In this document: positions 54,284-63,128 of the stretch, in pieces | How positions within the stretch are numbered: position 1 is the first letter of the stretch | How the letters are laid out: every line of letters begins with the position of its first letter | Source of the DNA: Marinitoga piezophila KA3 | Lineage (GTDB): Bacteria > Thermotogota > Thermotogae > Petrotogales > Petrotogaceae | NCBI RefSeq assembly: GCF_000255135.1 | Contig: NC_016751.1 | Span: 992,001 to 1,056,000, forward strand | Length of the DNA stretch: 64,000 nucleotides | Direction: 5' to 3' | The notes under the pieces: generated by a model | Told to the model about the DNA's origin: nothing | Seen by the model: the letters and a program-made list of their open reading frames with translations, nothing else | Database searches by the model: none | Translations under genes and position numbers: made by a program

Positions 54284-55144
54284 ATGGAAAAAATAGGTGT
54301 TGTTATTGATTCAGGTTGTGACCTTCCAAAAGATATAGCTGAAAAACATAATGTAAGAATTCTTCCTTTACGAACATTTATAAATGGTGAAGAATATGAA
54401 GACGGGACATTTAGTGAAGAATTTCTCTTCGAACATTTAGATGAAGATGTTAAAACATCACTGCCAAAACCAGAAAAAATTAAAGAAACTATGGAAAATA
54501 TGATTAATGAAGGTTATAAAAAAATTCTTACATTTAACATTTCACATGGTTTAAGCGGCTCTTATAATATATTTACAATGGTATCAAGGGAATTAAGGGA
54601 AAAATATCCAGATGTAAGAATAGAAAATATCGATACACTAAATATTTCTATTGGTTCAGGTATTATAGTATATAGAGCTTTAGAATATATAGAACATGGT
54701 TTTTCATATGATGAAATACTGGAAAAAGTGAAAAAAGACATTAATAACGCTACCGTATTTTATGTTATCCCAACATTAAAATACCTTGCAAGAGGAGGAA
54801 GGATAGGAAAGGTTTCTGCTGCTATTGGAAACTTTCTCGATGTTAAGCCTATAATTTCTGTTAACGAAGAGGGAATCTATTATACAGTGGCTAAAGTAAG
54901 AAACATTAGAAGGGCTGTTAATGCCATGTATGAAGAATTCTTAAAATTCGTTGGGGAGAGGGATTTTTATGCTGTTGTTAGTATTACAGGAAAATCAGAA
55001 AAGGCTGTATCTTTGCAGAACATGTTATTTTCAAAAATGAGAGCACTTGAAAATTCTTTAAAGGTTTTTATGTGGGATGTTTCTGCAACATTGGCTGTTC
55101 ATACAGGACCGGATCTTGTTGGAATTGGAATTTTAAGGATATAA
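54284..55144 (+). CDS. DegV-family fatty-acid-binding protein
   Basis: DegV proteins bind a fatty acid and, as FakB, present it to a DhaK-type kinase; this is established for firmicutes. The ATG at 54284 follows GAGAGGTGAT and gives 286 aa; a TTG five codons earlier overlaps lacI and is not used. Marks: VVIDSGCDLP (Asp/Ser loop), SGLSGSY-like HGLSGSYN, ARGGRIGKVSAAIGNFLDVKPII, and the closing HTGPDLVGIG. No FakA partner lies in the window. Confidence 0.92.
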   Translation: MEKIGVVIDSGCDLPKDIAEKHNVRILPLRTFINGEEYEDGTFSEEFLFEHLDEDVKTSLPKPEKIKETMENMINEGYKKILTFNISHGLSGSYNIFTMVSRELREKYPDVRIENIDTLNISIGSGIIVYRALEYIEHGFSYDEILEKVKKDINNATVFYVIPTLKYLARGGRIGKVSAAIGNFLDVKPIISVNEEGIYYTVAKVRNIRRAVNAMYEEFLKFVGERDFYAVVSITGKSEKAVSLQNMLFSKMRALENSLKVFMWDVSATLAVHTGPDLVGIGILRI

Positions 55145-55167
55145 AATTTTTATCATAGGTGATACAG

Positions 55168-55845
55168 ATGAAAAAAGGATTTTATTTCCTATTGATAATT
55201 ATTATCATCTTAATTCTAATATCCTGCGAAAAAGGAGAAAAAGATATGCAAAACAACTATATATTACATAAGGATATCACCGTTACAATATTCTGGGTTG
55301 GAGAAGATGCCAGCGAAGAAAATGGCTATATCACCAACACTCCAAGCGCCTGGGACGAAAAATGGACAGAACATTATGGCGGCATAGACGATCCAGATAA
55401 CAGAAACGGTTATTATCCTGCAGGATTTATCCCAAAAGAAAATCCATTCTATTTTGCTTTACCATATAATGATTTCGATGAAAACGGAAATAGAAAAAAA
55501 GAAGCATATGAAATTATTCCATGGGCCAAAGAAAAGAAATGGGGAAATCTGGAATCTATGTGCAAAAACAGATGGATAAAGATAATAAAAGGCGATAAAG
55601 TCGCTTATGCACAATGGGAAGATGTTGGTCCATTTAATGAAGACGATAAAGAATATGTTTTTGGAAATTCAAAACCTAAAAATACCATAAACAATTATGC
55701 AGGATTGGATGTTTCACCTGCTGTAAGGGATTATCTTAACTTAAAAGACATTGATAAAATAGACTGGCAATTTGTTGATGAAAAAGACGTTCCAGATGGT
55801 CCGTGGAAAGAAATAATTACAACAAGTCAAATATACTGGGAATAA
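55168..55845 (+). CDS. Lipoprotein of unknown function
   Basis: Not recognised. The ATG at 55168 follows AGGTGATACAG. The 225-aa protein has lipobox LILISC (Cys20). The mature part is rich in Trp, Asp and Pro, with VAYAQWEDVGPFNEDD and AGLDVSPAVRDYLNL, a pair of motifs I have seen together in uncharacterised lipoproteins; the folded core may be a double-psi beta-barrel. It lies 23 bases after degV and may share its transcript. Terminator at its end. Confidence 0.65.
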   Translation: MKKGFYFLLIIIIILILISCEKGEKDMQNNYILHKDITVTIFWVGEDASEENGYITNTPSAWDEKWTEHYGGIDDPDNRNGYYPAGFIPKENPFYFALPYNDFDENGNRKKEAYEIIPWAKEKKWGNLESMCKNRWIKIIKGDKVAYAQWEDVGPFNEDDKEYVFGNSKPKNTINNYAGLDVSPAVRDYLNLKDIDKIDWQFVDEKDVPDGPWKEIITTSQIYWE

Positions 55846-55847
55846 AG

Positions 55848-55880
55848 AAAAAGGTCCGGATAAAACCGGACCTTTTATTA
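55848..55880. terminator. Bidirectional terminator
   Basis: Stem aaaggtccgg / ccggaccttt with T-run; ends the importer transcript and the convergent pmbA operon. Confidence 0.88.
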
Positions 55881-55896
55881 TTAGCTATTTATTATA

Positions 55897-57213
55897 TTAT
55901 GCATTACCTGCTATATCAATTTCAGAAATAATTACTGATGGTGCTATTGTACTGCTAAATGAAATCCACATATCGTTTCCTGCTTCTTCAATCTTTGATA
56001 ATACATCAAGGAAATTACCGGAAATTGTAATCTGTTCCACACCACTTACTATCTTACCGTTTTCTACCTTTAATCCCTGTGCTCCAAGTGAAAATTCACC
56101 GGAAATAGGATTTGCACCTGAATGTAATCCTTCAAGAGAAGTAATTATAATACCGTCTCCCAGAGTTTCAACAAGTTCATCAAAATTTTTCTTTCCAGGT
56201 TCAAAATACATATTAACAGGTGCAATACCTCTTCCAAGGGCATTACCTGTAGATTCCTTTCCCTCTTTTTTAGCTGTTTTTAAGTTATATAAAAATGTTT
56301 TAAATACACCATTTTCAAGTATTGTTTTTTCCTGTGTAGGAACACCTTCACTGTCAAATGGTGCATTGTTTAAAGAACCTTCATAATATGGAATATCTTT
56401 AATATTTACAATATCGCTTCCAATTTTTTCACCAAGTTTTTCCTTCAATGGTGACATATTTTTCTGTGCGTTTTCAGCTGAAATCATAGGAATAAGCATA
56501 GTTGCCAATAAACTGGTAAATTCGTCACTTCTAATAATAACCCTATATTTCCCGCTTTTCACTGATTTTGAACCTATTTTGGCTATAGCCTCTTCAGCTG
56601 CTCTTTTTCCAATTGCTTCAAGGTCTAATTTTTCAGGTTTTGGGGCAATTCCAAACCAGAATCCTGATCTTGGTGATTCGTCTTTTGCCACAACTGAAGC
56701 ATATGCATATCCGCCATCACCTTTATAACTTTTCTCCAATCCCAATGTATTTGCAATAATAATTTCAGATGTTTGGTGAGCAAACATTGCCATTGGAACC
56801 ATCACAATTCTTTCATCTTTACCTGCTGTTTCTGACATTTTATATAATCTATCCAATTTTTCCTTTACGCTTAACTTTTCAAATTCACCATAATATGATT
56901 CAAATTCAGGATACTTCCCAGAACCGTCATAAAAAAGATTTTCTTCTTCTGAATCTATTATTTCATAATTTGTAATTGCTTCTTCCACTAACTTTTCAGG
57001 AGTATCAAATATCGTTGTTGAAGCTGTTCCTATCTTTCCATCCTTTAATACCGTTAAAGAAATTGAATTGCTATTTGCATCTTTATACTCATCCAATTCT
57101 CCATTGCCCAATCTTAAAGAAAATTCATATGTTCCATTATATGAAATCTGTGCTTCAAAACCTTTTTCTTTTGCTAATTTAAATGCTTTATCTTTAAATT
57201 CATTGAATGTCAT
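55897..57213 (-). CDS. pmbA: TldD/PmbA-family protease subunit PmbA (TldE)
   Basis: 438-aa partner of TldD. Family marks: NSISLTVLKDGKIGTAS, VIIRSDEFTSLLATML, and the C-terminal GAQGLKVENGKIVSGVEQITISGNF. PmbA lacks the HExxxH metal motif and acts as the other half of a TldD/TldE heterodimer that trims small peptides or unfolded tails. It overlaps tldD by four bases. Confidence 0.92.
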   Translation of the reverse strand: MTFNEFKDKAFKLAKEKGFEAQISYNGTYEFSLRLGNGELDEYKDANSNSISLTVLKDGKIGTASTTIFDTPEKLVEEAITNYEIIDSEEENLFYDGSGKYPEFESYYGEFEKLSVKEKLDRLYKMSETAGKDERIVMVPMAMFAHQTSEIIIANTLGLEKSYKGDGGYAYASVVAKDESPRSGFWFGIAPKPEKLDLEAIGKRAAEEAIAKIGSKSVKSGKYRVIIRSDEFTSLLATMLIPMISAENAQKNMSPLKEKLGEKIGSDIVNIKDIPYYEGSLNNAPFDSEGVPTQEKTILENGVFKTFLYNLKTAKKEGKESTGNALGRGIAPVNMYFEPGKKNFDELVETLGDGIIITSLEGLHSGANPISGEFSLGAQGLKVENGKIVSGVEQITISGNFLDVLSKIEEAGNDMWISFSSTIAPSVIISEIDIAGNA

Positions 57214-58601
57214 TTATTTCGCCCCCCAACGATAATTTCAGAAACCCTTATTGTTGGCTGTCCTACATCAGCAGGAATGCTTCCTGAAATGGAACCACAC
57301 ATTCCCTGACCACGTTTTATATCGTTTCCAACCATATCTATCTTTTGAATTATTTCATAACCTTTTCCTATTAATGTTGCTCCCCTAACTGGTTTTGTTA
57401 TTTTACCGTTTTCTATTAAATATCCTTCATTAACTGCAAAATTAAATTCTCCTGTTGATGGATTTACAGAACCTCCACCAAGTCTTTTTGCATATAATCC
57501 ATATTCTGTATTTGCTATTATTTCTTCTGGGTGATAATCACCTGGCAAAATAAATGTATTTGTCATTCTTGAAGTTGGTGCAAATGTATAATCCTGCCTT
57601 CTTGCGCTACCAGTGGATTTCATACCCATTTTTCTTGCACCAAGCTTATCTATCATATATCCTTTTAAAATACCATTTTCAATTAATACATTCCTCTGTG
57701 TTGGCGTTCCTTCATCATCTACATTTAAAGAACCCCATGCATTTGGAATTGTTCCATCATCAACTGCAGAAACGCATTCTGCTGCAACCTTTTCTCCCAA
57801 TTTACCTGCAAATACAGATGCGCCTTTTGCTACAGCTGTTGCCTCTAAAGCATGTCCAACAGCTTCATGGAAAATAACACCACCAAATTCATTTGAAATA
57901 ACAACAGGATATTTCCCAGCTGGTGCTGGTTCTGCCTTAACCATTCTTGCAGCTGTTCTCGCAGCTACCTTTCCAGCTTCTTCTACATCTATAACATTAA
58001 AAAATTCAAATCCCATTCCTGCTCCAGGGCCATAAAATCCTGATTCCATAACGCCATTATGTTCTGCAACAGCATTTATCATTAATCTTGTTCTTACCCT
58101 ATTATCTTCAACAAAAACACCTTCTGAGTTTGCTATTAATACATTTTGATCATATTCCCAATAATATACAACTACCTGAGATATTAAGTCTGAGTAATTT
58201 TTTGCTGCATTATATGCTCTCTTCATTACAGCAACCTTTTTTCTTTTTGAAATATCTTCAGGATACAAAAATACAGGATGTTTATTTTCATATTCTGTTT
58301 TGTTTAAATTTAAAACAAGGTCTTCTACCTTTATTTCACCAAGAGCTTCTCCAACTCTTTTGGCTACACTTAATAATGACTCTCTTGAAAGATCATTGGT
58401 ATATGCATATACTGCCTTTGTTCCTAAAAATCCTCTAACCCCAACTCCAAATCGATTCCCTGTTGTTGCACTTTCAAGACTTCCATTCTTCATAGTAAAG
58501 TTATTTGTATATCTTTTCTCAACAAATACTTCGGCAAAATCGCCGCCGTGTTTGAGAACGGTTCCTATAATATCCTGTACAAGCTCTTTACTTAACACCA
58601 T
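57210..58601 (-). CDS. tldD: TldD metalloprotease
   Basis: 463-aa catalytic half of the TldD/PmbA protease. The zinc motif HEAVGH (245-250) and GHALEATAVAKGASVF are intact, as is the C-terminal GQGMCGSISGSIPADVGQP with the third ligand Cys. The ATG follows a GGGGGTGA site. First gene of tldD-pmbA; its promoter lies inside the hairpin behind nth. Confidence 0.94.
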   Translation of the reverse strand: MVLSKELVQDIIGTVLKHGGDFAEVFVEKRYTNNFTMKNGSLESATTGNRFGVGVRGFLGTKAVYAYTNDLSRESLLSVAKRVGEALGEIKVEDLVLNLNKTEYENKHPVFLYPEDISKRKKVAVMKRAYNAAKNYSDLISQVVVYYWEYDQNVLIANSEGVFVEDNRVRTRLMINAVAEHNGVMESGFYGPGAGMGFEFFNVIDVEEAGKVAARTAARMVKAEPAPAGKYPVVISNEFGGVIFHEAVGHALEATAVAKGASVFAGKLGEKVAAECVSAVDDGTIPNAWGSLNVDDEGTPTQRNVLIENGILKGYMIDKLGARKMGMKSTGSARRQDYTFAPTSRMTNTFILPGDYHPEEIIANTEYGLYAKRLGGGSVNPSTGEFNFAVNEGYLIENGKITKPVRGATLIGKGYEIIQKIDMVGNDIKRGQGMCGSISGSIPADVGQPTIRVSEIIVGGRNK

Positions 58602-58630
58602 TTCACCCCCGAATATTTTGTTATGATATC

Positions 58631-58659
58631 ATTATAACATAAGAACCCATAATTCGCAA
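58631..58659 (-). promoter_or_regulatory. tldD promoter, embedded in the nth hairpin
   Basis: Minus strand TTGCGA, 17-base spacer, TATAAT. The -35 lies in the loop and right arm of the hairpin 58641-58677. Confidence 0.55.
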
Positions 58660-58677
58660 AGCGAATTATGGGTTCTT
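58641..58677. terminator. Long hairpin after nth
   Basis: Seventeen-base perfect stem aagaacccataattcgc / gcgaattatgggttctt with loop aaa, touching the nth stop. On the minus strand the tail is ttatgttat, a weak U-run, so termination of nth is probable but not certain. Confidence 0.6.
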
Positions 58678-59308
58678 ATTTTTGATTATAATCACATAAC
58701 TCTTTTATTGGACAAATATCGCACTTCGGATTCCTCGCCTTACAAATATTTCTTCCATGATAAATTAACCAGTGATGCGCCTGTCCCCACAAATTCTTTG
58801 GAATTACCTTCATTAAATCCTCTTCGGTTTTTTTAACATCCTTTGCATTTGCCAGTCCAATTCTATTTGCAACTCTAAAGACATGTGTATCAACCGCAAT
58901 TGCATCTTTTCCAAAAGCTACGCTTAAAATCACATTTGCTGTTTTCCTTCCAACTCCCGGCAATTCCATTAACTCTTCTCTCGTTTGTGGAATTTCTCCA
59001 TTGTACTTTTCAACCAAAATCTGACATGTTTTTATAATATTCTTGCTTTTTGTTTTGTATAATCCAACACCTTTAATGTATTCCTCAAGCTCCTCAGGAT
59101 TTAATTTAGCAAAATCATACGGTGTTTTAAACCTTTTAAACAACTCTGGTGTAACTTTATTTACCTGATTATCTGTAGTTTGTGCTGAAAGCATTACAGC
59201 AATTAACAATTCGAAATTATTACTATATTTCAACGCTGTTTTCGATTCGGGATAGGTTTCTGATAGTATTTTTAATATCTTTTTTATTTCCGATTTTGAT
59301 TTTTTCAT
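58676..59308 (-). CDS. nth: Endonuclease III
   Basis: DNA glycosylase/AP lyase for oxidised pyrimidines. The 210-aa protein has the HhH motif LPGVGRKTANVIL with catalytic Lys122, Asp140 in AVDTHVFRVANR, and the [4Fe-4S] loop with Cys189, 196, 199 and 205 (C-x6-C-x2-C-x5-C). All catalytic and cluster residues are present. Start ATG behind a GAGGTGAT site. It is divergent from the next gene. Confidence 0.95.
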   Translation of the reverse strand: MKKSKSEIKKILKILSETYPESKTALKYSNNFELLIAVMLSAQTTDNQVNKVTPELFKRFKTPYDFAKLNPEELEEYIKGVGLYKTKSKNIIKTCQILVEKYNGEIPQTREELMELPGVGRKTANVILSVAFGKDAIAVDTHVFRVANRIGLANAKDVKKTEEDLMKVIPKNLWGQAHHWLIYHGRNICKARNPKCDICPIKELCDYNQK

Positions 59309-59376
59309 TTATTTTATCACCTCGATACTATTATATCATATTATTTTACCAATATTTTGTACGATTATATTTATGA

Positions 59377-59382
59377 TATAAT
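59377..59382 (+). promoter_or_regulatory. -10 of the glycosyltransferase-fusion gene
   Basis: TATAAT 50 bases before the start codon; TTGTAC lies 14 bases upstream, too close for a standard -35. Confidence 0.4.
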
Positions 59383-59432
59383 ATAGAAAAGAGTACTTTT
59401 AATACAAAAATTTAATACTTAGGAGGAAGTCC

Positions 59433-61895
59433 ATGGCATTAAAAAAATTTTTTGAAAAAAATGAATTTAGTAAAGTAATTGATCTGTTTAATTCAAAAAA
59501 TCATAAAACTGAAGAAGACTATATTATCACTGCTTTATCTTATTTTAATTTAAATCAAACAAATAAAGCTATTTCTCTTTTAAAAGAAATTTTAAGAGAA
59601 AATCCAGACAATTTGGATGCTCTTTTTAATCTAACAACTATATATTATAAAATAAAAAACTGGAATAAAGTAAAAGAATTTGGTTTAAAATATTATGAAA
59701 AGGATAATAATGATTGGGCCATTAATGATATGCTGGCAGAATTATGGCTATTTGAAGGTGATTTTGACAAAAGTTTATTCCATTTAGAAAATGCATTTAA
59801 TGCTGCGCCATCTGAAATGTCAGCGTATTTTAAAAATAGAATTTCCATTTTTAAAGAAAAAATTAATAAAGTAAAAAAATTACCAAAATTGGCTTTTATA
59901 TGCGCTAAAGGTTTAGATAATTTTATCAATGATATTATAGATGGTTTATCAGAAAATTATTGGGTAAGAAAATTTGTTGTAACCACAGATAAAGAAATAT
60001 ACTCTGCTATTGATTGGGCTGACATCATATGGTTTGAATGGGCTAACGAAGTAGCTATAATTGGAAGTAATTATCAAAATACTTCAACAAAACCCGCAAT
60101 AGTGAGATTACACAGTTATGAATCTTTAGCATATTATCCTCAAAAAATAAACTGGAATAACATAGATAAATTGATATTAGTTGCTGAACATATTAAAGAT
60201 ATTATTAAAATGTATATGCCAAATATAGAAAATCTGGTTGATATAGAAGTTATAAATAATGGTATAGATATTGAAAAAATAAAATTTACCCCACATAAAA
60301 AAGGCTTTAATATTGCCTGGGTTGCCCATATTTCATATAAAAAAAATCCTCCCATGATGCTTCAAATTATAAAAAAATTAGTTGAGAAAGATAATAGATA
60401 TAAGCTTCATATTGCTGGAGATTTTCAAGATTTGAGATATGAAATATACTTAAAACATATGGTGAGGGAAATGAATCTTGAAAATAACGTCATTTTTTAT
60501 GGTTGGGTTGATGATATGGATGAATGGTGGGAAGATAAAAACTATTTACTTTCAACAAGTATTCATGAAAGTTTTGGATATAACATTGCTGAAGCTTTAG
60601 CAAAAGGAATTAAACCAATAATACATAATTTCTATGGTTCAAAAAATTTATGGCCAGAAAATTTTATTTTCAATACTATAAATGAAGCTGTGGATATGAT
60701 TTTATCTAATGATTATGATTCAGAAAAATATAGAAAATTTATAGAAAAATATTCGTTAGATAAACAAATTGATGAAATAAAAAAAATCATAAAAATTCAA
60801 ACAGCAAAACAATCATCAAATAATTATTATTTAAAAAAGGAAATATTGACGTTATATTATAAATCATTTAGTGGCTCAAATACAATATCGTTGTATAAAT
60901 TAAATTCATGGAAAATAAAAGAAAAATATGATATCAAATTATACAAATTAACTGCTAATTTTTTTAAGAAAAAAGAAATATTGAAAAGTAAAATGATAAT
61001 TACAACACATGGACCGATATTTAAAAATAATAATATTATAAATTTGGAGTTATGGCATGGCTTTCCATTAAAGGCTATGGGATTAATGGATAACAACGAA
61101 AAAAATAAAATTAAGGTTAAAAAAATATTTAGCAATACAGATTATATTATTTCTTATTCTAATATGTATAGTATGTTAATGTCTGCTTGTACAGGAATTC
61201 CAAAGGAGAAATTTTTTATCACAGGAATGCCGCGAAATGATTTCTTATTTTTATCAAGTGGAAAAAATAATATATCAAAATTTTATAATGTTCTTGATAA
61301 AAAGATAATATTTTTTATGCCGACTTTTAGATTTGGATTTAACAGAGTGGAAGGAAAGAAAAATTTTAATAATATATTTGGATTTGAACATTTTGATTAT
61401 GAAGTTTTTTTTGAATTTTTAAAACAAAATAATATATTATTTATTGCCAAACTTCATCCAAATGAAGAAAATAAAATTAATATAAATATAAATAATGAAA
61501 ATTTTAAATTATTAAGAGATAGAGACCTAGAAAAAAATAATATGGATTTATATGAATTAATAAATGGAGTTGATTTATTAATTACTGACTATTCTTCTAT
61601 ATATTTTGATTATTTATTATTGAATAAACCTATAATTTTTACACCAGTTGATCTTGAGGAATATAAAAAAACAAGAGGTCTTCTATTAGACCCGTATGAC
61701 TACTGGACCCCAGGTGAAAAAGCATTGACTCAAAAAGAATTACAGAAATATATTTTAAAAGCTTTCAATAATGATGAATATAGTGAAAAAAGAAATGAAA
61801 TAAAGAATATTATTCATTATTATCAAGATGAAAAATCATCTCAAAGAGTATGGAATCTGATAGATGAATTAATAGGTAGAAAAAAAATTTTTTAA
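59433..61895 (+). CDS. TPR - GT4 glycosyltransferase - TagF-like glycerophosphotransferase fusion
   Basis: An 820-aa three-part protein. Residues 1-140 are TPR-like helices (AISLLKEILRENPDNLDALFNL). About 155-465 is a GT4-type glycosyltransferase with NNGIDIEKIKF, IAWVAHISYKKNP and HESFGYNIAEALAKG. About 490-815 is a CDP-glycerol glycerophosphotransferase (TagB/TagF family) with LELWHGFPLKAMG, GMPRNDFLF, FMPTFR and LLITDYSSIYFDYLLLNKP. TagF polymerises glycerol phosphate from CDP-glycerol in wall teichoic acid synthesis; tagD next to it makes that donor. The gene is AT-richer than its neighbours. Probably assembles a glycerol-phosphate-bearing surface glycan. The ATG follows TTAGGAGG. Confidence 0.85.
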   Translation: MALKKFFEKNEFSKVIDLFNSKNHKTEEDYIITALSYFNLNQTNKAISLLKEILRENPDNLDALFNLTTIYYKIKNWNKVKEFGLKYYEKDNNDWAINDMLAELWLFEGDFDKSLFHLENAFNAAPSEMSAYFKNRISIFKEKINKVKKLPKLAFICAKGLDNFINDIIDGLSENYWVRKFVVTTDKEIYSAIDWADIIWFEWANEVAIIGSNYQNTSTKPAIVRLHSYESLAYYPQKINWNNIDKLILVAEHIKDIIKMYMPNIENLVDIEVINNGIDIEKIKFTPHKKGFNIAWVAHISYKKNPPMMLQIIKKLVEKDNRYKLHIAGDFQDLRYEIYLKHMVREMNLENNVIFYGWVDDMDEWWEDKNYLLSTSIHESFGYNIAEALAKGIKPIIHNFYGSKNLWPENFIFNTINEAVDMILSNDYDSEKYRKFIEKYSLDKQIDEIKKIIKIQTAKQSSNNYYLKKEILTLYYKSFSGSNTISLYKLNSWKIKEKYDIKLYKLTANFFKKKEILKSKMIITTHGPIFKNNNIINLELWHGFPLKAMGLMDNNEKNKIKVKKIFSNTDYIISYSNMYSMLMSACTGIPKEKFFITGMPRNDFLFLSSGKNNISKFYNVLDKKIIFFMPTFRFGFNRVEGKKNFNNIFGFEHFDYEVFFEFLKQNNILFIAKLHPNEENKINININNENFKLLRDRDLEKNNMDLYELINGVDLLITDYSSIYFDYLLLNKPIIFTPVDLEEYKKTRGLLLDPYDYWTPGEKALTQKELQKYILKAFNNDEYSEKRNEIKNIIHYYQDEKSSQRVWNLIDELIGRKKIF

Positions 61896-62044
61896 TAAAA
61901 ATTTTAATCACTTCTTGCAAGATTTATAAAAAATAAGAAAATGATATTCTAAGAATCATAACATAAATGGTATGAATTTACTGATATTGTAAAAAATAAT
62001 TCCAATAATTCTAATTTTTTAAAAAAACTTGAATATTATAAATG

Positions 62045-62073
62045 TCTTTTTCTTCTCGAAAAAGAGTTTTTTT
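62045..62073 (+). terminator. Terminator in the 320-base gap behind the glycosyltransferase fusion
   Basis: Stem tctttttc / gaaaaaga followed by gTTTTTTT. The rest of the gap 61896-62215 is very AT-rich; no gene is seen in it. Confidence 0.65.
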
Positions 62074-62215
62074 AATTAATCAGATTTTAGTAATACTTAA
62101 TTAATTTTGATGATTTTTATTATACTATTTTTTCTCCAATATCCAAAACCCATGTTAAAAAAATACAAAATTTTAACTACTAAAATAATAAAGAATTTAA
62201 TTTTGAGGTGAAAAA

Positions 62216-62719
62216 ATGAAAACAGTAATAACCTATGGGACATTTGATTTATTTCATATAGGACATCTTAAATTATTGCAAAGAGCAAAAGAACTAGGAG
62301 ATAGATTAATAGTAGCAGTTTCAACTGATGAATTTAATGCAATAAAAGGAAAAAAATCTATAATCCCCTACGATCAAAGAGCAGAAATCGTTAAAAATAT
62401 TAAATGTGTTGATATGGTTATTCCAGAAAAAAATTGGGAACAAAAAATTGAAGATATTAAAAAATATAATGTAGATATTTTTGTAATGGGAGAAGATTGG
62501 AAAGGAAAATTTGATTTTTTAAAAGAATATTGTGAAGTTGTATATTTACCAAGAACAGAGGGAATATCCTCTACAGAAATAAAACAAATTCTACAACATA
62601 TCTCTAAACTATCTACCACCGAATTAAAAAAAGCTTTAGATATATTGACAAAAATAGATTTTGAAGAATTGAAAGAAGCTTTTCAAATTTTAGAACAACT
62701 AAAAAAGAATTTATGGTAA
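62216..62719 (+). CDS. tagD: Glycerol-3-phosphate cytidylyltransferase TagD
   Basis: Makes CDP-glycerol from CTP and glycerol 3-phosphate. The 167-aa protein has the nucleotidyltransferase motif HIGH (His14, His17), YGTFDLFH, the MGEDWKGKFD block and RTEGISST (113-120), all matching Bacillus TagD. The C-terminal ~35 residues (LSTTELKKALDILTKIDFEELKEAF) are an extra charged helix not in the 129-aa enzyme. It follows the TagF-like fusion gene on the same strand, which makes a joint pathway very likely. The ATG follows TTTTGAGGTG. Confidence 0.92.
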   Translation: MKTVITYGTFDLFHIGHLKLLQRAKELGDRLIVAVSTDEFNAIKGKKSIIPYDQRAEIVKNIKCVDMVIPEKNWEQKIEDIKKYNVDIFVMGEDWKGKFDFLKEYCEVVYLPRTEGISSTEIKQILQHISKLSTTELKKALDILTKIDFEELKEAFQILEQLKKNLW

Positions 62720-62776
62720 ATAATTTATTAGTAATAAATATTTAAGAAAAATAAGTATTGTATTTTACTTAGAAAA

Positions 62777-62970
62777 GCGGACACTGAAAAATTATCAAAA
62801 AATATTATAATAGAAAAAGAAAAAAATGACCACGTGAGTGAAAATAGAAAAAGATATAGATTGAATTCAAAGAATAAATAATAAAATTATGTGAAGTGTG
62901 TAAAAAAGTATATGATTTGAGTCACGATATAGCATAAGTAATATAATTATTTATAAAAGAATCATACCTT
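62777..62970 (+). pseudogene. Remnant of an IS3-family transposase orfA
   Basis: Decayed fragment in the 409-base gap 62720-63128. gcggacactgaaaa at 62777 looks like an IS3-type terminal end. From 62837 one frame reads NRKRYRLNSKNK then stops; from 62878 another frame reads IIKLCEVCKKVYDLSHDIA, stop, and the line continues to LFIKE. Together these match the start of an IS3/IS150 OrfA (KRY..EFK...IKLC...VYDLS.....WIKE) broken by one frameshift and stops. No second end or orfB was found, so only a scar is left. Confidence 0.5.
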
Positions 62971-62977
62971 TTAAAAT

Positions 62978-63012
62978 CTTCTGGAATTTTTATGAGATTC
63001 CAGAAGTTTTTT
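62978..63012 (+). terminator. Terminator behind the tagD region
   Basis: Stem cttctggaat / attccagaag, loop ttttatga, followed by seven Ts. Confidence 0.8.
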
Positions 63013-63024
63013 TATTTAATTAAT

Positions 63025-63053
63025 TTGCTTATAATAGAATTTTATGCTATAAT
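63025..63053 (+). promoter_or_regulatory. Promoter of the terminal ATPase gene
   Basis: TTGCTT, 17-base spacer, TATAAT, 75 bases before the ATG. Confidence 0.65.
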
Positions 63054-63128
63054 AAAAATACAAAGATATGTTTGCTAAATATATCTTTTGCAAATATACT
63101 TTTGTATTTTTTAATAGGAGAAGATACT

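Noticed and set aside
57613-58035. A 140-codon plus-strand frame
   Set aside because: Antisense to tldD, including its HEAVGH region.
61968-62075. Possible gene remnant reading WYEFTDIVKNN and ending LLEKEFF
   Set aside because: About 35 codons, no start, and its end is simply the terminator hairpin at 62045-62073; chance frame in AT-rich DNA is more likely.
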